A stretch of 64,000 nt of DNA from Bacteroides fragilis. Lineage in GTDB: Bacteria; Bacillota; Clostridia; Lachnospirales; Lachnospiraceae. The first letter of the stretch is position 1. Each line of letters starts with the position of its first letter. Below the pieces are notes generated by a model. It worked only from the letters and a program-made list of their open reading frames with translations. It was not told the origin of the DNA and ran no database searches. The stretch lies in NCBI GenBank assembly GCA_023664485.1, contig JAMPFK010000008.1, positions 15,192-79,191 of the forward strand. Direction: 5' to 3'. Positions 16,905-25,872 of the stretch are shown here, one piece after another. Made by a program: the position numbers and the translations under genes.

Positions 16905-16941
16905 AGTAATTAACCCTTGCCTTTCTCTCAGTCCGCATCAT

Positions 16942-18030
16942 TTAATATTCAAAGTTTTCCATATACTTCATATACTTAACGACCATGAGCGCTATCTTGA
17001 AAGTAATCGCATCTTCAAACACTCTCAAATCCAGCCCTGTGCTCTTCTGCAATTTATCCAGCCGGTAAACGAGCGTATTTCTATGGATAAAAAGCTGTCT
17101 CGACGTTTCCGAAACGTTCAGGCTGTTCTCAAAAAATTTATTGATCGTCGTCAGAGTCTCCTCGTCAAAATCGTCCGGACTCTTGCCGTCGAAGATCTCC
17201 TTGATGAACATCTTGCAGAGCGGAATCGGAAGCTGATAGATCAGACGGCCGATCCCCAGCTCGCTGTATGCGATAACGTTCCTTTCCCCGAAAAAAATCT
17301 TCCCGACATCCAGCGCCATTTTTGCCTCTTTATAGGAACGGCTGACCTCTTTGATTTCATTCACGATCGTCCCGTAGGCAATTCTCGCGTTTTTCATATG
17401 CTCTTTTTCCAAAAAGGCCGCAATACCCGCCGCGGTCTTCTCAATCTCCCTGCCGCCGTCCCCCTCCATCAGGTCTTTGACGACAATGACATTGTTCTCA
17501 TCTACCGCCGTGATGAAGTCCTTGCCGTTACTGCTGAAATAAGTCCTCATGACCTCCAGCACGTTGCTTTCCTTCGTATTGTCCGTTTCTATGATGAGAG
17601 CGACCCGTTTATTATCCGTCTGAATATGTAACTTTTTGGCGCGGCTGTAAATATCGACGAGAAGCAGGTTATCCAGCAAAAGATTCTTGATAAAATTATC
17701 CTTATCGAATCTTTCCTTATAGGCCACCAGCAGATTTTGAATCTGAAAAGCCGCAAGCTTGCCAACCATATAAACATCCTCGCCAATGCCCCCGGCGATC
17801 AGTATATATTCCAGCTGCTGCTCATCGAATATCTTAAAGAACTGGTAACCCTGTATTTCCTGAGAATCCGCAGGCGATTTGGCAAATTCCGCCGCAGGCT
17901 TTCCGCACTTCTCCATCTCATCCGCGGTCATCGCAACGACCTTTCCATCCACGTCCATGATACAAAGTTCCACCCTTGTAATCGTTTTCAAGCCTTCTAC
18001 CGTATTTTGTAGAATCTGATTAGAAATCAT
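16942..18030 (-). CDS. CdaR/PucR-family transcriptional regulator
   Basis: 362 residues from ATG 18030 (GGAGGG nine bases upstream; a longer frame to 18084 lacks such a site). The N-terminal part starts MISNQILQNTVEGLKTIT and resembles the putative sugar diacid recognition domain. A GGDEF-like linker region lies in the middle. The C-terminal PucR helix-turn-helix (about residues 300-355) contains NVSETSRQLFIHRNTLVYRL. Family members sense small organic acids, sugars or amino acids. It is the first gene of the cell-division hydrolase operon, which is unusual for such a regulator and suggests metabolic input into FtsEX expression or simple co-transcription. Confidence 0.85.
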   Translation of the reverse strand: MISNQILQNTVEGLKTITRVELCIMDVDGKVVAMTADEMEKCGKPAAEFAKSPADSQEIQGYQFFKIFDEQQLEYILIAGGIGEDVYMVGKLAAFQIQNLLVAYKERFDKDNFIKNLLLDNLLLVDIYSRAKKLHIQTDNKRVALIIETDNTKESNVLEVMRTYFSSNGKDFITAVDENNVIVVKDLMEGDGGREIEKTAAGIAAFLEKEHMKNARIAYGTIVNEIKEVSRSYKEAKMALDVGKIFFGERNVIAYSELGIGRLIYQLPIPLCKMFIKEIFDGKSPDDFDEETLTTINKFFENSLNVSETSRQLFIHRNTLVYRLDKLQKSTGLDLRVFEDAITFKIALMVVKYMKYMENFEY

Positions 18031-18423
18031 AAATACCCGCCCTCCAATAAATTTCCGCCTGATTCCCCTTTTAACATTTAGCAATTTGTACAGTATTCAA
18101 TTATGAATTCTCCGTAAAAATTCTGCATTTTCTATTCATTTTAATCTATTTTACCAAAAAAATCTACCTTAAATTCTAAAATTTTTGTGTATTTTTCAAA
18201 CAAAACGGCAATTTCTCCCATAAAATTCATTTATACAAACTATACAAAAAAACAGAGCATCGTTTCGCTTCCGCGGGAACGATATTCTGCCCGGCCCGGC
18301 GGCTGAAATGTTACAAATTGAAACAAATATCTCTGTCTGCCTATAGTCATCCAATTCATGATATGATATAATGAAATATGATTCTATATACAAGCACAAT
18401 GTATCAAAAAGGAGGGGTATTCT
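18031..18423. other. AT-rich divergent intergenic region
   Basis: Between the divergent CdaR-like and yjfB genes. Very AT-rich from 18090 to 18250, with a GC-rich patch at about 18265-18305. A TATAAT box at 18367-18372 with a weak -35 (TAGTCA, 18344-18349) could drive yjfB. No further gene is seen. Confidence 0.5.
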
Positions 18424-18615
18424 ATGGATATTGCAGGCTTATCGATGGGAATGTCAGCATCCAGGGTTAATTCCGCCTTTGGCGTGGCAATGCTCAGCAA
18501 ATCGCTCGATGCCGCTTCCACTGCCGGAGAGCAGATTACCGGTATGATAGATGCTGCGGCTATGGAACGTTCCGTCAACCCGACCGTTGGCGCCAACTTC
18601 GATATGTATATTTAA
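18424..18615 (+). CDS. YjfB family protein (putative motility protein)
   Basis: 63 residues, preceded by a strong AAGGAGG site. The sequence MDIAGLSMGMSASRVNSAFG, with a later MIDAAAMERSVNPTVG, fits the small YjfB family, in which the length is typical. The molecular function of the family is not established. The gene is monocistronic with its own terminator; no flagellar gene lies in this window. Confidence 0.85.
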   Translation: MDIAGLSMGMSASRVNSAFGVAMLSKSLDAASTAGEQITGMIDAAAMERSVNPTVGANFDMYI

Positions 18616-18629
18616 TCACTGTAATGCCA

Positions 18630-18658
18630 AACGCCACTGTTCACACAGTGGCGTTTTG
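18630..18658 (+). terminator. Intrinsic terminator after yjfB
   Basis: AACGCCACTG (18630-18639) pairs with CAGTGGCGTT (18646-18655) and is followed by a short T run. It lies between convergent genes. Confidence 0.8.
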
Positions 18659-18679
18659 TATGAATTCTTTCTTTTTCCC

Positions 18680-19621
18680 TCAGAGAAGCGCTAAAATCCA
18701 TTCCAGGCTCATATAAGCAAGGCTTATGACAATGGCAATGATGAGCGGAATACTGACCATCGCTTCTTTTTTCATCTTACGGCACGCCCATATAGAACAA
18801 AACTCCGCTTCTCTCCTTTCATTTTTTGCCAGCCAGACCAGCACACAGACGGCCAGCGGTGTCGCAACGGCCGCTATGATCAGATACGGGCCGATCGCCG
18901 CTATCAGCATTTCCTGTGTCAGCGCCTCTTCCGCAGCGGCCAGATCCGCCTGGAAAAGATCACTCAGATACATTAAACATACCTGATGAGAATTGAATAT
19001 CATATGCGCGATGACCGAAGACCACAGACTGCCTGTCGCCTCGACCAGCAGCCCGAATAAAATGCCGATCGCGACCGCATACGCAGCCTGATTAAAGTTC
19101 AGGTGCATCAGACCGAATAATAACGCGGACCAGAATATGGACCAGAACACCGGACCGGAGTTTTTGTATCCCCGAAAAATCACGCCCCGGAAAACAAATT
19201 CCTCACAGAACGGGCCGAACATCCCTATCATAAATAACATGACCGGAAACGGCATCTGCAGAACGTCTCCGCTGATAGCAGTCACCTCATTCTCCACAAA
19301 AAGCATGGAAATCGCATTTAATGCCGTCGTCAGCGGCATGATCAGATAGGTAAAAAGAAAAATCATAAAAAAAGAAGATACCCTTATTTTATGAAATCCC
19401 AGCATTTCATTCAGATGACCCGTTTCCGTTTTCCTTCGGAAGGCCAGCGCAAAAAGAATCGCCGGCAGCATCATGACCAGCTGCGCGAGCAGCAGGTTTA
19501 CCAGGATATTCATTTCAAATAACAGGATGCCCTGTACATAACAAACAAGCATCAGGACGTACATAAGCATATTAAGCAGTATCAGGCTCAGAAAGATCCA
19601 ATTTACTTTTTTACTGTTCAT
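18680..19621 (-). CDS. CPBP (CAAX/Abi) family intramembrane metalloprotease
   Basis: 313 residues with about eight membrane segments. The three motifs of the family are present: EEFVFRGVIFRG (glutamate pair and Arg), FGLMHLNFNQ (His) and AHMIFNS (His-x3-Asn). These proteins are membrane metalloproteases implicated in processing of prenylated proteins, bacteriocin maturation or self-immunity, and signalling; the substrate here is unknown. It is followed by a convergent yjfB gene and preceded 56 bases upstream by cvfB. Confidence 0.9.
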   Translation of the reverse strand: MNSKKVNWIFLSLILLNMLMYVLMLVCYVQGILLFEMNILVNLLLAQLVMMLPAILFALAFRRKTETGHLNEMLGFHKIRVSSFFMIFLFTYLIMPLTTALNAISMLFVENEVTAISGDVLQMPFPVMLFMIGMFGPFCEEFVFRGVIFRGYKNSGPVFWSIFWSALLFGLMHLNFNQAAYAVAIGILFGLLVEATGSLWSSVIAHMIFNSHQVCLMYLSDLFQADLAAAEEALTQEMLIAAIGPYLIIAAVATPLAVCVLVWLAKNERREAEFCSIWACRKMKKEAMVSIPLIIAIVISLAYMSLEWILALL

Positions 19622-19677
19622 CTGGCGTTTAACCTTCCATCATAAATTATACTCTGTTCTTTGAAAGATGCAGGTTT

Positions 19678-20562
19678 CTATAATCTCCGGATTGCCCTTT
19701 CTCCGATGGAAATTTTCTTTTCCTTCAGAAGATGGCCTACCGCTCTTTTAAATTCATTCTTGCTCATCTGCATTTCTCTTTTAATTGTTTCCGGAGAAGC
19801 TTTATCCGTAAAAGGAAGCGCGCCGTCATAACTGTCGATGACCCGCAGTATTTTCTCCGCATCTTTCTCAATCTGCAGATATGCTTTTTCACGAATGCTC
19901 AGATTCAGCCTGCCGTCCTCCTTTACCTCCGTGACTCTCGCCGCGACGGTACCGCCCACCTGAACGTCTCCATATAATTCTTTCCTGGCGATCAGGCCGG
20001 AATAACAGTCGTCCACAGCCACAAAGGCGCCGAAATTATCGCTGATCTCATAGACGGTCCCGGTTACCCTGTCGTCTTTTTGATAAGGGCTGTCCTGACG
20101 CAGATATCGGTAAACGTTCATCGTCGCGCACAACCGGCCGCTCTTATCTATGTAAAGCGCAACAAGACAGGACTCCCCCTCTTTTACCTTCTTTTTCTGC
20201 TCTTTAAAAGGAAGCAGAAGATCTTTTTCCAGCCCCCAGTCCAGAAAGGCGCCAATCTGCCCCGTCTGCACGACCCGCAGCCTTGCTACATTGCCGAGCG
20301 TGATAAGCGGCCTGTGCGCCGTCGCGATCAGACGGTCTTTGGAATCCCGGTAAACGAACACCTCTATCTCATCGCCGATTCCTGCTCCACGGGGCACCTG
20401 CTTCGCCGGAAGCAGGACTTTCCCGGCCTGCTGCATTTTCCTTTCCCCTCCGGCCGTCTGCCCTCTTCTATCTTCCGGCCGTGCTTCTTCCTCCGCAAGA
20501 TAAACGCCGAACTCTACTTTTTTAATGATTTTTAATGTCTGTATTTCACCTAATTTTATCAT
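19678..20562 (-). CDS. cvfB: CvfB-like S1 RNA-binding protein
   Basis: 294 residues from ATG 20562, which immediately follows the thioesterase stop codon; an AGGAGG site lies inside the end of that gene. Several S1-like beta barrels are present (including VTGTVYEISDNFGAFVAVDDC, split here as VTGTVYEISD and NFGAFVAVDD), and a C-terminal winged helix (about 235-290) contains MSKNEFKRAVGHLLKE. This is the CvfB architecture, linked to virulence-gene RNA stability in staphylococci. An unusual charged, low-complexity insertion (EEEARPEDRRGQTAGGERK) interrupts the first barrel at about residues 25-43. Confidence 0.88.
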   Translation of the reverse strand: MIKLGEIQTLKIIKKVEFGVYLAEEEARPEDRRGQTAGGERKMQQAGKVLLPAKQVPRGAGIGDEIEVFVYRDSKDRLIATAHRPLITLGNVARLRVVQTGQIGAFLDWGLEKDLLLPFKEQKKKVKEGESCLVALYIDKSGRLCATMNVYRYLRQDSPYQKDDRVTGTVYEISDNFGAFVAVDDCYSGLIARKELYGDVQVGGTVAARVTEVKEDGRLNLSIREKAYLQIEKDAEKILRVIDSYDGALPFTDKASPETIKREMQMSKNEFKRAVGHLLKEKKISIGERAIRRL

Positions 20563-20563
20563 A

Positions 20564-21295
20564 TTAATAACTATGCCCCTCCTCATTCCCCATGAATTCA
20601 ACGATACTGTACGGTCTGCCGTCCGGGCCGTTCAACGAAACCGTATAAAGCGTTTTCTCCTCATTTACCGCCAATACCGGTATGATACGATCATTCAGCA
20701 CCGCCTGTTTCTTATATTCCGCCCGCATCTGCCGGATCGGAAAACCCGCGGGTATATAATCCATCGCTATCCGCACATGCTGTCCGTTATTGACATGGCC
20801 GTTCGTATCAAGGTGATGCGGTCTTACCTGAATTTCTTCCTGCGCCTGTCCGCCGCCCGGCGCCGCAATTTTCCGCGGTGCGTAATCCATCTGCAGCTTT
20901 TCTGCCAGCGCATAACCCTCCAGCATTTCTATCGGCGGTTTCGCCGGCGTCATCTTTACGATATCCATCAGGCTCCAGACAGAGTTTGCATAAGCGAGCC
21001 GTTCTCCCTCCTCCGTCTCCATCTGGAAATTACGGTATCCGATAAAGCCTTTAAATTCATAAGGCGCCGTTCCGGTAATTACCCTTTCGCACAGCCGCGG
21101 ATAACGCTCCACGACGATCTGCCAGGAGGACAACACCCATGCCATATTTTTTTCCTTCAAATAGGCGACCCCTAATCCGAGATCCTCCGAATGGAAGGTG
21201 GATACGTCCTGAAAATAATCGAGTAAGGACTCCAATGTCAGCCTGCCGTCCGGGCCAACTTCGCTGTAACGTATTCTGCTTTGAAATGTATACAT
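20564..21295 (-). CDS. Acyl-ACP thioesterase
   Basis: 243 residues with two hotdog folds, as in plant FatA/FatB and bacterial acyl-ACP thioesterases. The N-terminal fold begins MYTFQSRIRYSEVGPDG; the second contains PHHLDTNGHVNNGQHV, the Asn/His region of the catalytic site. It releases free fatty acids from acyl carrier protein. The stop codon abuts the cvfB start, giving a two-gene operon. Confidence 0.92.
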   Translation of the reverse strand: MYTFQSRIRYSEVGPDGRLTLESLLDYFQDVSTFHSEDLGLGVAYLKEKNMAWVLSSWQIVVERYPRLCERVITGTAPYEFKGFIGYRNFQMETEEGERLAYANSVWSLMDIVKMTPAKPPIEMLEGYALAEKLQMDYAPRKIAAPGGGQAQEEIQVRPHHLDTNGHVNNGQHVRIAMDYIPAGFPIRQMRAEYKKQAVLNDRIIPVLAVNEEKTLYTVSLNGPDGRPYSIVEFMGNEEGHSY

Positions 21296-21366
21296 CCAAA
21301 ACGCCTTCTTTCCGTTTTTTCTTATAATGCTTCCGCTCCATTTTCGTTTCTATGATAATCTGTTGT

Positions 21367-21397
21367 CAAAAAACCCGGTGAATTATCTTCACCGGGT
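21367..21397 (-). terminator. Intrinsic terminator after tRNA-Gln
   Basis: On the minus strand ACCCGGTGAA (21397-21388), loop GATAA, TTCACCGGGT and then TTTTTT. It begins eight bases after the tRNA. Confidence 0.9.
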
Positions 21398-21405
21398 CAT
21401 TTCGC

Positions 21406-21476
21406 TGGGCTACAAGGATTCGAACCTTGAAATGACGGAGTCAGAGTCCGTTGCCTTACCGTTTGGCGATAGCCCA
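21406..21476 (-). tRNA. tRNA-Gln (anticodon CTG)
   Basis: 71 bases. The acceptor stem TGGGCTA/TAGCCCA, D arm, anticodon stem ACGGA/TCCGT with loop CTCTGAC (anticodon CTG) and T arm CAAGG-TTCGAAT-CCTTG are all intact. CCA is not encoded. It reads codon CAG. Confidence 0.95.
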
Positions 21477-21572
21477 TCAACATTACAATTTGGAATTATA
21501 CAGCATATCGGATCATTTTGCAAGCCCTAATTTAAAATTATTTTTCTGATTTTCTCACCAATTTTCCAAAGA

Positions 21573-21602
21573 ATGGGCGGAAATCCTCTCATTTCCGCCC
21601 AT
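21573..21602 (-). terminator. Probable terminator after glutamine synthetase
   Basis: ATGGGCGGAAAT/ATTTCCGCCCAT, a 12-bp stem (21602-21573), followed on the minus strand by TCTTTGG, so the T tract is weak. It lies 20 bases after the stop codon. Confidence 0.6.
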
Positions 21603-21621
21603 CCTGTCCACATCCAACCAT

Positions 21622-23733
21622 TTAAATCTCAAACATCAGCTCCCCATAAGTCGGAATCGGCCAGATATCCTTATCGACTATCATCTCCAGCTCATCCGCA
21701 GGTTTACGGAGTTTTTCCATGACTGCCTTTACCGTATCCTTATAGAAAAATGCCTGTGCTTTTACATCTTCCATCGCGGAAGCCTGCGTTTCTACCGCTT
21801 TCAGTTCTGTAAGAGCCGCCTGCATCGCCGCCAGCTTTTCGCTGACCGATTTCAGCAGTTCGACCTGCATGGAAGCGTCTGCGCCCGCCTCTTTTACCGC
21901 ATTGGCGGTATCCGCGAGTATCTTCGTATATCGAACGACCGCCGGTATGATCTGCTTGCCCGCCATATCGATCATGGTCAACGCCTCAATGTTGATCGTT
22001 TTCGCATAAGTCTCATAAATGATTTCTTCGCGGGATTCCAGCTCGACCTTCGTAAAGATCCTGAATTTCTCGAACAGGCGCACCGCCTTATCGGTCGTCA
22101 GCGTACCCGCCGCCTCGATCATGGATTTAATATTCGGAAGCCCTCTCTTTTCCGCTTCCTCGACCCATTCGTCGGCGTAACCATTTCCGTTGAAAATGAT
22201 TCTCTGGTGTCTTGTCATATATTCTTTGATCAGATCATGAATCGCCACTTCGAGGTTATCCGCTTTTTCCAGTCTGTCCGCCGCCTCGCAGAACGCTTCC
22301 GCAACGATGGCATTCAGCGTCGTATTCGGGCTCGCGATAGAATCCGCGGAACCGACCATACGGAACTCGAACTTATTTCCCGTAAAGGCAAAAGGTGAAG
22401 TCCTGTTTCTGTCAGTCGCATCCTTCTGGAAATCGGGAAGCGTCTTAACGCCCGTCAAAAGCCTGCCGCCCTCTTTTACAGTCGTTGCCGAACCCGTCTC
22501 GATCAGCTGGCTGACGACATCTTCGAGCTGTTCTCCGAGGAAAATGGAAATAATCGCCGGAGGCGCCTCGTTCGCGCCCAGTCTGTGATCGTTTCCGACA
22601 TCGGATGCCGACTGGCGCAGCAGGTCCGCGTGGGTATCCACCGCCTTCATGATGCAGGCAAGCACGAGCAGGAACTGAATATTCTCATTCGGCGTCTCGC
22701 CGGGATCCAAAAGGTTCACGCCGTTATCCGTCGTAATGGACCAGTTATTATGTTTGCCGGAACCGTTCACGCCCGCGTAAGGTTTTTCATGCAGCAGACA
22801 TCTCATATTATGTTTTGTCGCGACCCTCTTCATCGCCTCCATAACGATCTGGTTATGGTCTACCGCGATATTGGCCGTCTCATAAATCGGCGCCAGCTCG
22901 TGCTGTGCGGGAGCCACTTCGTTATGCTGCGTTTTCGCCGTAACGCCCAGCTTCCAGAGCTCTTCGTTCAAATCCTTCATATAAGCGCCGACGCGCTCTC
23001 TGATAACGCCGAAGTAATGATCTTCCATTTCCTGGCCTTTGGGCGCCGGGGCCCCGAAAAGGGTACGGCCCGCAAACATCAGGTCGGTTCTCTGCATATA
23101 TAATTTTTCATCCACCAGGAAATATTCCTGTTCCGGTCCTACGGAAGCCGTCACTTTCTTCGCGCCGGTATTGCCGAACAGCCGCACGATACGGAGCGCC
23201 TGCTCGCTCAGTGCTTCCATGGAACGCAGAAGCGGCGTCTTTTTATCCAGCGCCTCGCCCGTGTAGGAACAGAACGCGGTCGGAATACAGAGAATCGTCC
23301 CGCAGGTGGATTCCTTCAAAAATGCTGGCGAGGTGATGTCCCACGCCGTATAGCCTCTCGCCTCGAAAGTCGCGCGCAGACCGCCGGACGGGAAAGAAGA
23401 GGCGTCGGGCTCGCCTTTGATCAGCTCTTTTCCTGAAAATTCTGTCAGCATCCTGCCGGATTCATCGGGATGCGCTACGAACGCATCATGTTTTTCCGCC
23501 GTAATGCCTGTCAGCGGCTGGAACCAGTGGGTATAATGGGTCGCGCCGTGCTCTACCGCCCAATCCTTCATTTCCTTCGCAACGACGTTCGCCGCTCCCA
23601 TCGAAAGCTCGCCGCCATTGTTCATGACGTTCACCACTTCTTTGTATACGTTCTTAGGCAGGCGTTCTTTCATCTTGCTAAGTGTAAACAAATTCTGGCC
23701 AAAAATCTCTTCCACGTTGAAAACCTCGCTCAT
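21622..23733 (-). CDS. glnN: Type III glutamine synthetase
   Basis: 703 residues, the size of the GSIII family (types I and II are much shorter). It starts MSEVFNVEEIFGQNLFTLSK after AAAGGAAG. Conserved family segments include THWFQPLTG, GPEQEYFLVD, NEVAPAQHELAP and NGSGKHNNWS, covering metal- and ATP-binding parts of the catalytic barrel. It condenses ammonia with glutamate and so assimilates the ammonium imported by the Amt-PII protein at 60576-62321. Its upstream region holds a terminator-like hairpin (23803-23836) that may attenuate it. Confidence 0.96.
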   Translation of the reverse strand: MSEVFNVEEIFGQNLFTLSKMKERLPKNVYKEVVNVMNNGGELSMGAANVVAKEMKDWAVEHGATHYTHWFQPLTGITAEKHDAFVAHPDESGRMLTEFSGKELIKGEPDASSFPSGGLRATFEARGYTAWDITSPAFLKESTCGTILCIPTAFCSYTGEALDKKTPLLRSMEALSEQALRIVRLFGNTGAKKVTASVGPEQEYFLVDEKLYMQRTDLMFAGRTLFGAPAPKGQEMEDHYFGVIRERVGAYMKDLNEELWKLGVTAKTQHNEVAPAQHELAPIYETANIAVDHNQIVMEAMKRVATKHNMRCLLHEKPYAGVNGSGKHNNWSITTDNGVNLLDPGETPNENIQFLLVLACIMKAVDTHADLLRQSASDVGNDHRLGANEAPPAIISIFLGEQLEDVVSQLIETGSATTVKEGGRLLTGVKTLPDFQKDATDRNRTSPFAFTGNKFEFRMVGSADSIASPNTTLNAIVAEAFCEAADRLEKADNLEVAIHDLIKEYMTRHQRIIFNGNGYADEWVEEAEKRGLPNIKSMIEAAGTLTTDKAVRLFEKFRIFTKVELESREEIIYETYAKTINIEALTMIDMAGKQIIPAVVRYTKILADTANAVKEAGADASMQVELLKSVSEKLAAMQAALTELKAVETQASAMEDVKAQAFFYKDTVKAVMEKLRKPADELEMIVDKDIWPIPTYGELMFEI

Positions 23734-23802
23734 CTCATTACTTCCTTTCTTTTTCAGGATATCCGAACCCTCCCCATTTTGATACGCGCTTGCGCGTTAT
23801 AC

Positions 23803-23836
23803 AAAAAAATGCTCCAAAAATAAACTTTTTGGAACA
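23803..23836 (-). terminator. Terminator or attenuator hairpin upstream of glutamine synthetase
   Basis: On the minus strand TGTTCCAAAAA/TTTTTGGAGCA (11 bp, one G-U pair, 5-base loop) is followed by seven T. It is 70 bases before glnN and 140 bases after the trhP stop. It either ends the trhP operon or, if a promoter lies at about 23840-23900, acts as an attenuator of glnN. Confidence 0.7.
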
Positions 23837-23975
23837 TCCTCGTTCAAGATACCTTATATAATTATTAACATTCGGTTGCTATTTCCTTTAATAAAATACG
23901 CCATTTCTTTTCAAAATGCAATACCCGGATTCAAATTTTGTATATTTTACGGGAATCCGGGCAGGAAAAACAGAA

Positions 23976-25220
23976 TTACTGTTCATTTTTCACAAAATTT
24001 CTGGCCCTCAGAATATCGTAACGCTCCGGGGCATGCGAAAGTTCCACATCGATTATCTGTTTGGAATGTGGACAGCTTTCCACTTCTTTCCCTTCTTCAT
24101 TATACATATGCAGCACTTTTACAGGCACATTGACGCCCGACGGCTTCATGATCTCGATTTCATCCCCCACGCGGAACTTGTTCCGCTGCTCGATGCGGGC
24201 GCGTCCCCGTTCATCGACGGAACCGATGATACCGAGATAGGTATATTCATTCACATAGGTACTGTTATCATAAATCTGCGAGTTCTCCGTTCCCTGCCTG
24301 CCAAAATAAAAACCGGTCGTGAACTGCCGATAGGTACACTTGGCGATTTCCGCCCGATACCAGTCCATGTTCCCGCGGTATTTTTCTTCCGATTCCAGAT
24401 AATCGTCGATGGCCTTCCGATATGTACGCGCGACTGTCGCGACATACAGCGCCGTTTTCATCCTGCCTTCGATCTTAAAACTGTCGATTCCGGCATCTGT
24501 CATCTCCGGAATATGTTCTATCATGCACAGGTCTTTTGAATTGAAAATATAGGTTCCCCTCTCATTTTCATAGACCGGCAGATATTCACCCGGCCTTTTT
24601 TCCTCCACCACCGCATATTTCCAGCGGCACGGATGGGTACACGCACCCTGATTCGCATCCCTGCCTGTAAAATAACTGCTCAGAAGACAGCGCCCCGAAT
24701 AGGAAATGCACATCGCGCCATGGATAAAGCTTTCGATCTCCATCTCCTCCGGTATCCGTTCTCTGATTTCCTTAATCTCCCGCAAAGAAAGCTCTCTTGC
24801 CGAAACGACCCTCCTGGCCCCCTGCTCATGCCAGAACCGATAGGTCATATAATTGGTATTATTCGCCTGTGTGGAAATATGGATATCGATTTCCGGGCAG
24901 ATTTCTTTTGCGAGCATGAACATGCCCGGATCCGCTATGATGAGCGCATCCGGCTTCATCTCTTTTAATTCCCGGAAATATTCCGCCGCGCCCTCCATAT
25001 CGCCGTTATGCGCCAGAATATTCGCCGTCACATGCACGCGTACGCCATGCGCATGCGCAAAGGCAATTCCTTCCGCCATCTCTTCTTTCGTAAAATTCTT
25101 CGCCTTCGCGCGCAGGCTGAAAGCCTCGCCGCCGATATATACCGCATCCGCGCCAAAGATGACCGCTGTTTTCAATACTTCCGGACTGCTCGCCGGAACC
25201 AGTAATTCTGGTTTCTTCAT
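23976..25220 (-). CDS. trhP: U32 family peptidase-like tRNA uridine hydroxylase (TrhP/RlhA family)
   Basis: 414 residues. The N-terminal barrel begins MKKPELLVPASSPEVLKTAV. The U32 signature region contains HGAMCISYSGRCLLSS and, after a short spacer, GACTHPCRW, giving the conserved cysteines that bind an Fe-S cluster. U32 members called TrhP make 5-hydroxyuridine at tRNA position 34. The gene directly upstream, seven bases away, encodes a TrmR-like methyltransferase that acts on this product, as in the B. subtilis yrrMNO region. Whether this copy corresponds to TrhP1 or TrhP2 cannot be told; older annotation calls it collagenase or peptidase. Confidence 0.85.
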   Translation of the reverse strand: MKKPELLVPASSPEVLKTAVIFGADAVYIGGEAFSLRAKAKNFTKEEMAEGIAFAHAHGVRVHVTANILAHNGDMEGAAEYFRELKEMKPDALIIADPGMFMLAKEICPEIDIHISTQANNTNYMTYRFWHEQGARRVVSARELSLREIKEIRERIPEEMEIESFIHGAMCISYSGRCLLSSYFTGRDANQGACTHPCRWKYAVVEEKRPGEYLPVYENERGTYIFNSKDLCMIEHIPEMTDAGIDSFKIEGRMKTALYVATVARTYRKAIDDYLESEEKYRGNMDWYRAEIAKCTYRQFTTGFYFGRQGTENSQIYDNSTYVNEYTYLGIIGSVDERGRARIEQRNKFRVGDEIEIMKPSGVNVPVKVLHMYNEEGKEVESCPHSKQIIDVELSHAPERYDILRARNFVKNEQ

Positions 25221-25227
25221 CCTGTTT

Positions 25228-25872
25228 TCATCCCTTTTTGATACTCACCGTAATCCCGTCCCCCACCTGCAGAATTGCCGTTTCCAGCTGGGGATGGTGC
25301 TTCAATTCATACAAATATTCCCGCATCCGGCTATGTATCGTGCGGTTCCGCCTCGTTACCGCATAACGGGACTCGATAATATCCCCGTCCTGCAATACAT
25401 TATCGGATAAAAGAATGCCGCCTTCCGGCATCAGGCGCAGAATATCCGGCAGAAAGTGAATATACTGTCCCTTGGCGGCATCCATAAAAATGAAGTCATA
25501 GGGGCCCTCCAGTTTTTTCAGCCAGTCAGACGCGTCTCCCTCCAACAGCGCAATCTGCTCCTCCTTCCCGGCCCGCCGGAAATTCTCCTTTGCAACAGGA
25601 ATTCGTTTCTCATATTTTTCAATCGTCGTTATCCTGCATCCTTCCGGCGCGTACTCGCTCATCAATAAAGCAGAAAAACCAATGGCGCAGCCGACTTCCA
25701 GAATGGACGCCGGCTTTTTCATTGCGAGCAGCAATTTGATAAAGCTCTGCATCTCCGTCCGAATGATCGGCACATTGGTTTTCTTCGCTTCCTTTTCTAT
25801 TTCGTCCAAAAAAGGAGTATTGCCCGGATCGAGGGAATTGATAAACGCGGTCACGCGCTCGCTGCCGATCAT
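25228..25872 (-). CDS. trmR: tRNA 5-hydroxyuridine O-methyltransferase (TrmR-like)
   Basis: 214 residues of the class I SAM-dependent O-methyltransferase type (caffeoyl-CoA OMT-like). The SAM-binding motif is ILEVGCAIGFSALLMSEY, followed by TTIEKYEK and DFIFMDAAKGQY, the metal-binding acidic residues. The family match alone would allow a catechol methyltransferase, but position between the mltG site and a U32 gene matches yrrM (trmR), which converts 5-hydroxyuridine to 5-methoxyuridine in wobble position 34. The start overlaps the upstream gene (ATGA). Confidence 0.83.
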   Translation of the reverse strand: MIGSERVTAFINSLDPGNTPFLDEIEKEAKKTNVPIIRTEMQSFIKLLLAMKKPASILEVGCAIGFSALLMSEYAPEGCRITTIEKYEKRIPVAKENFRRAGKEEQIALLEGDASDWLKKLEGPYDFIFMDAAKGQYIHFLPDILRLMPEGGILLSDNVLQDGDIIESRYAVTRRNRTIHSRMREYLYELKHHPQLETAILQVGDGITVSIKKG

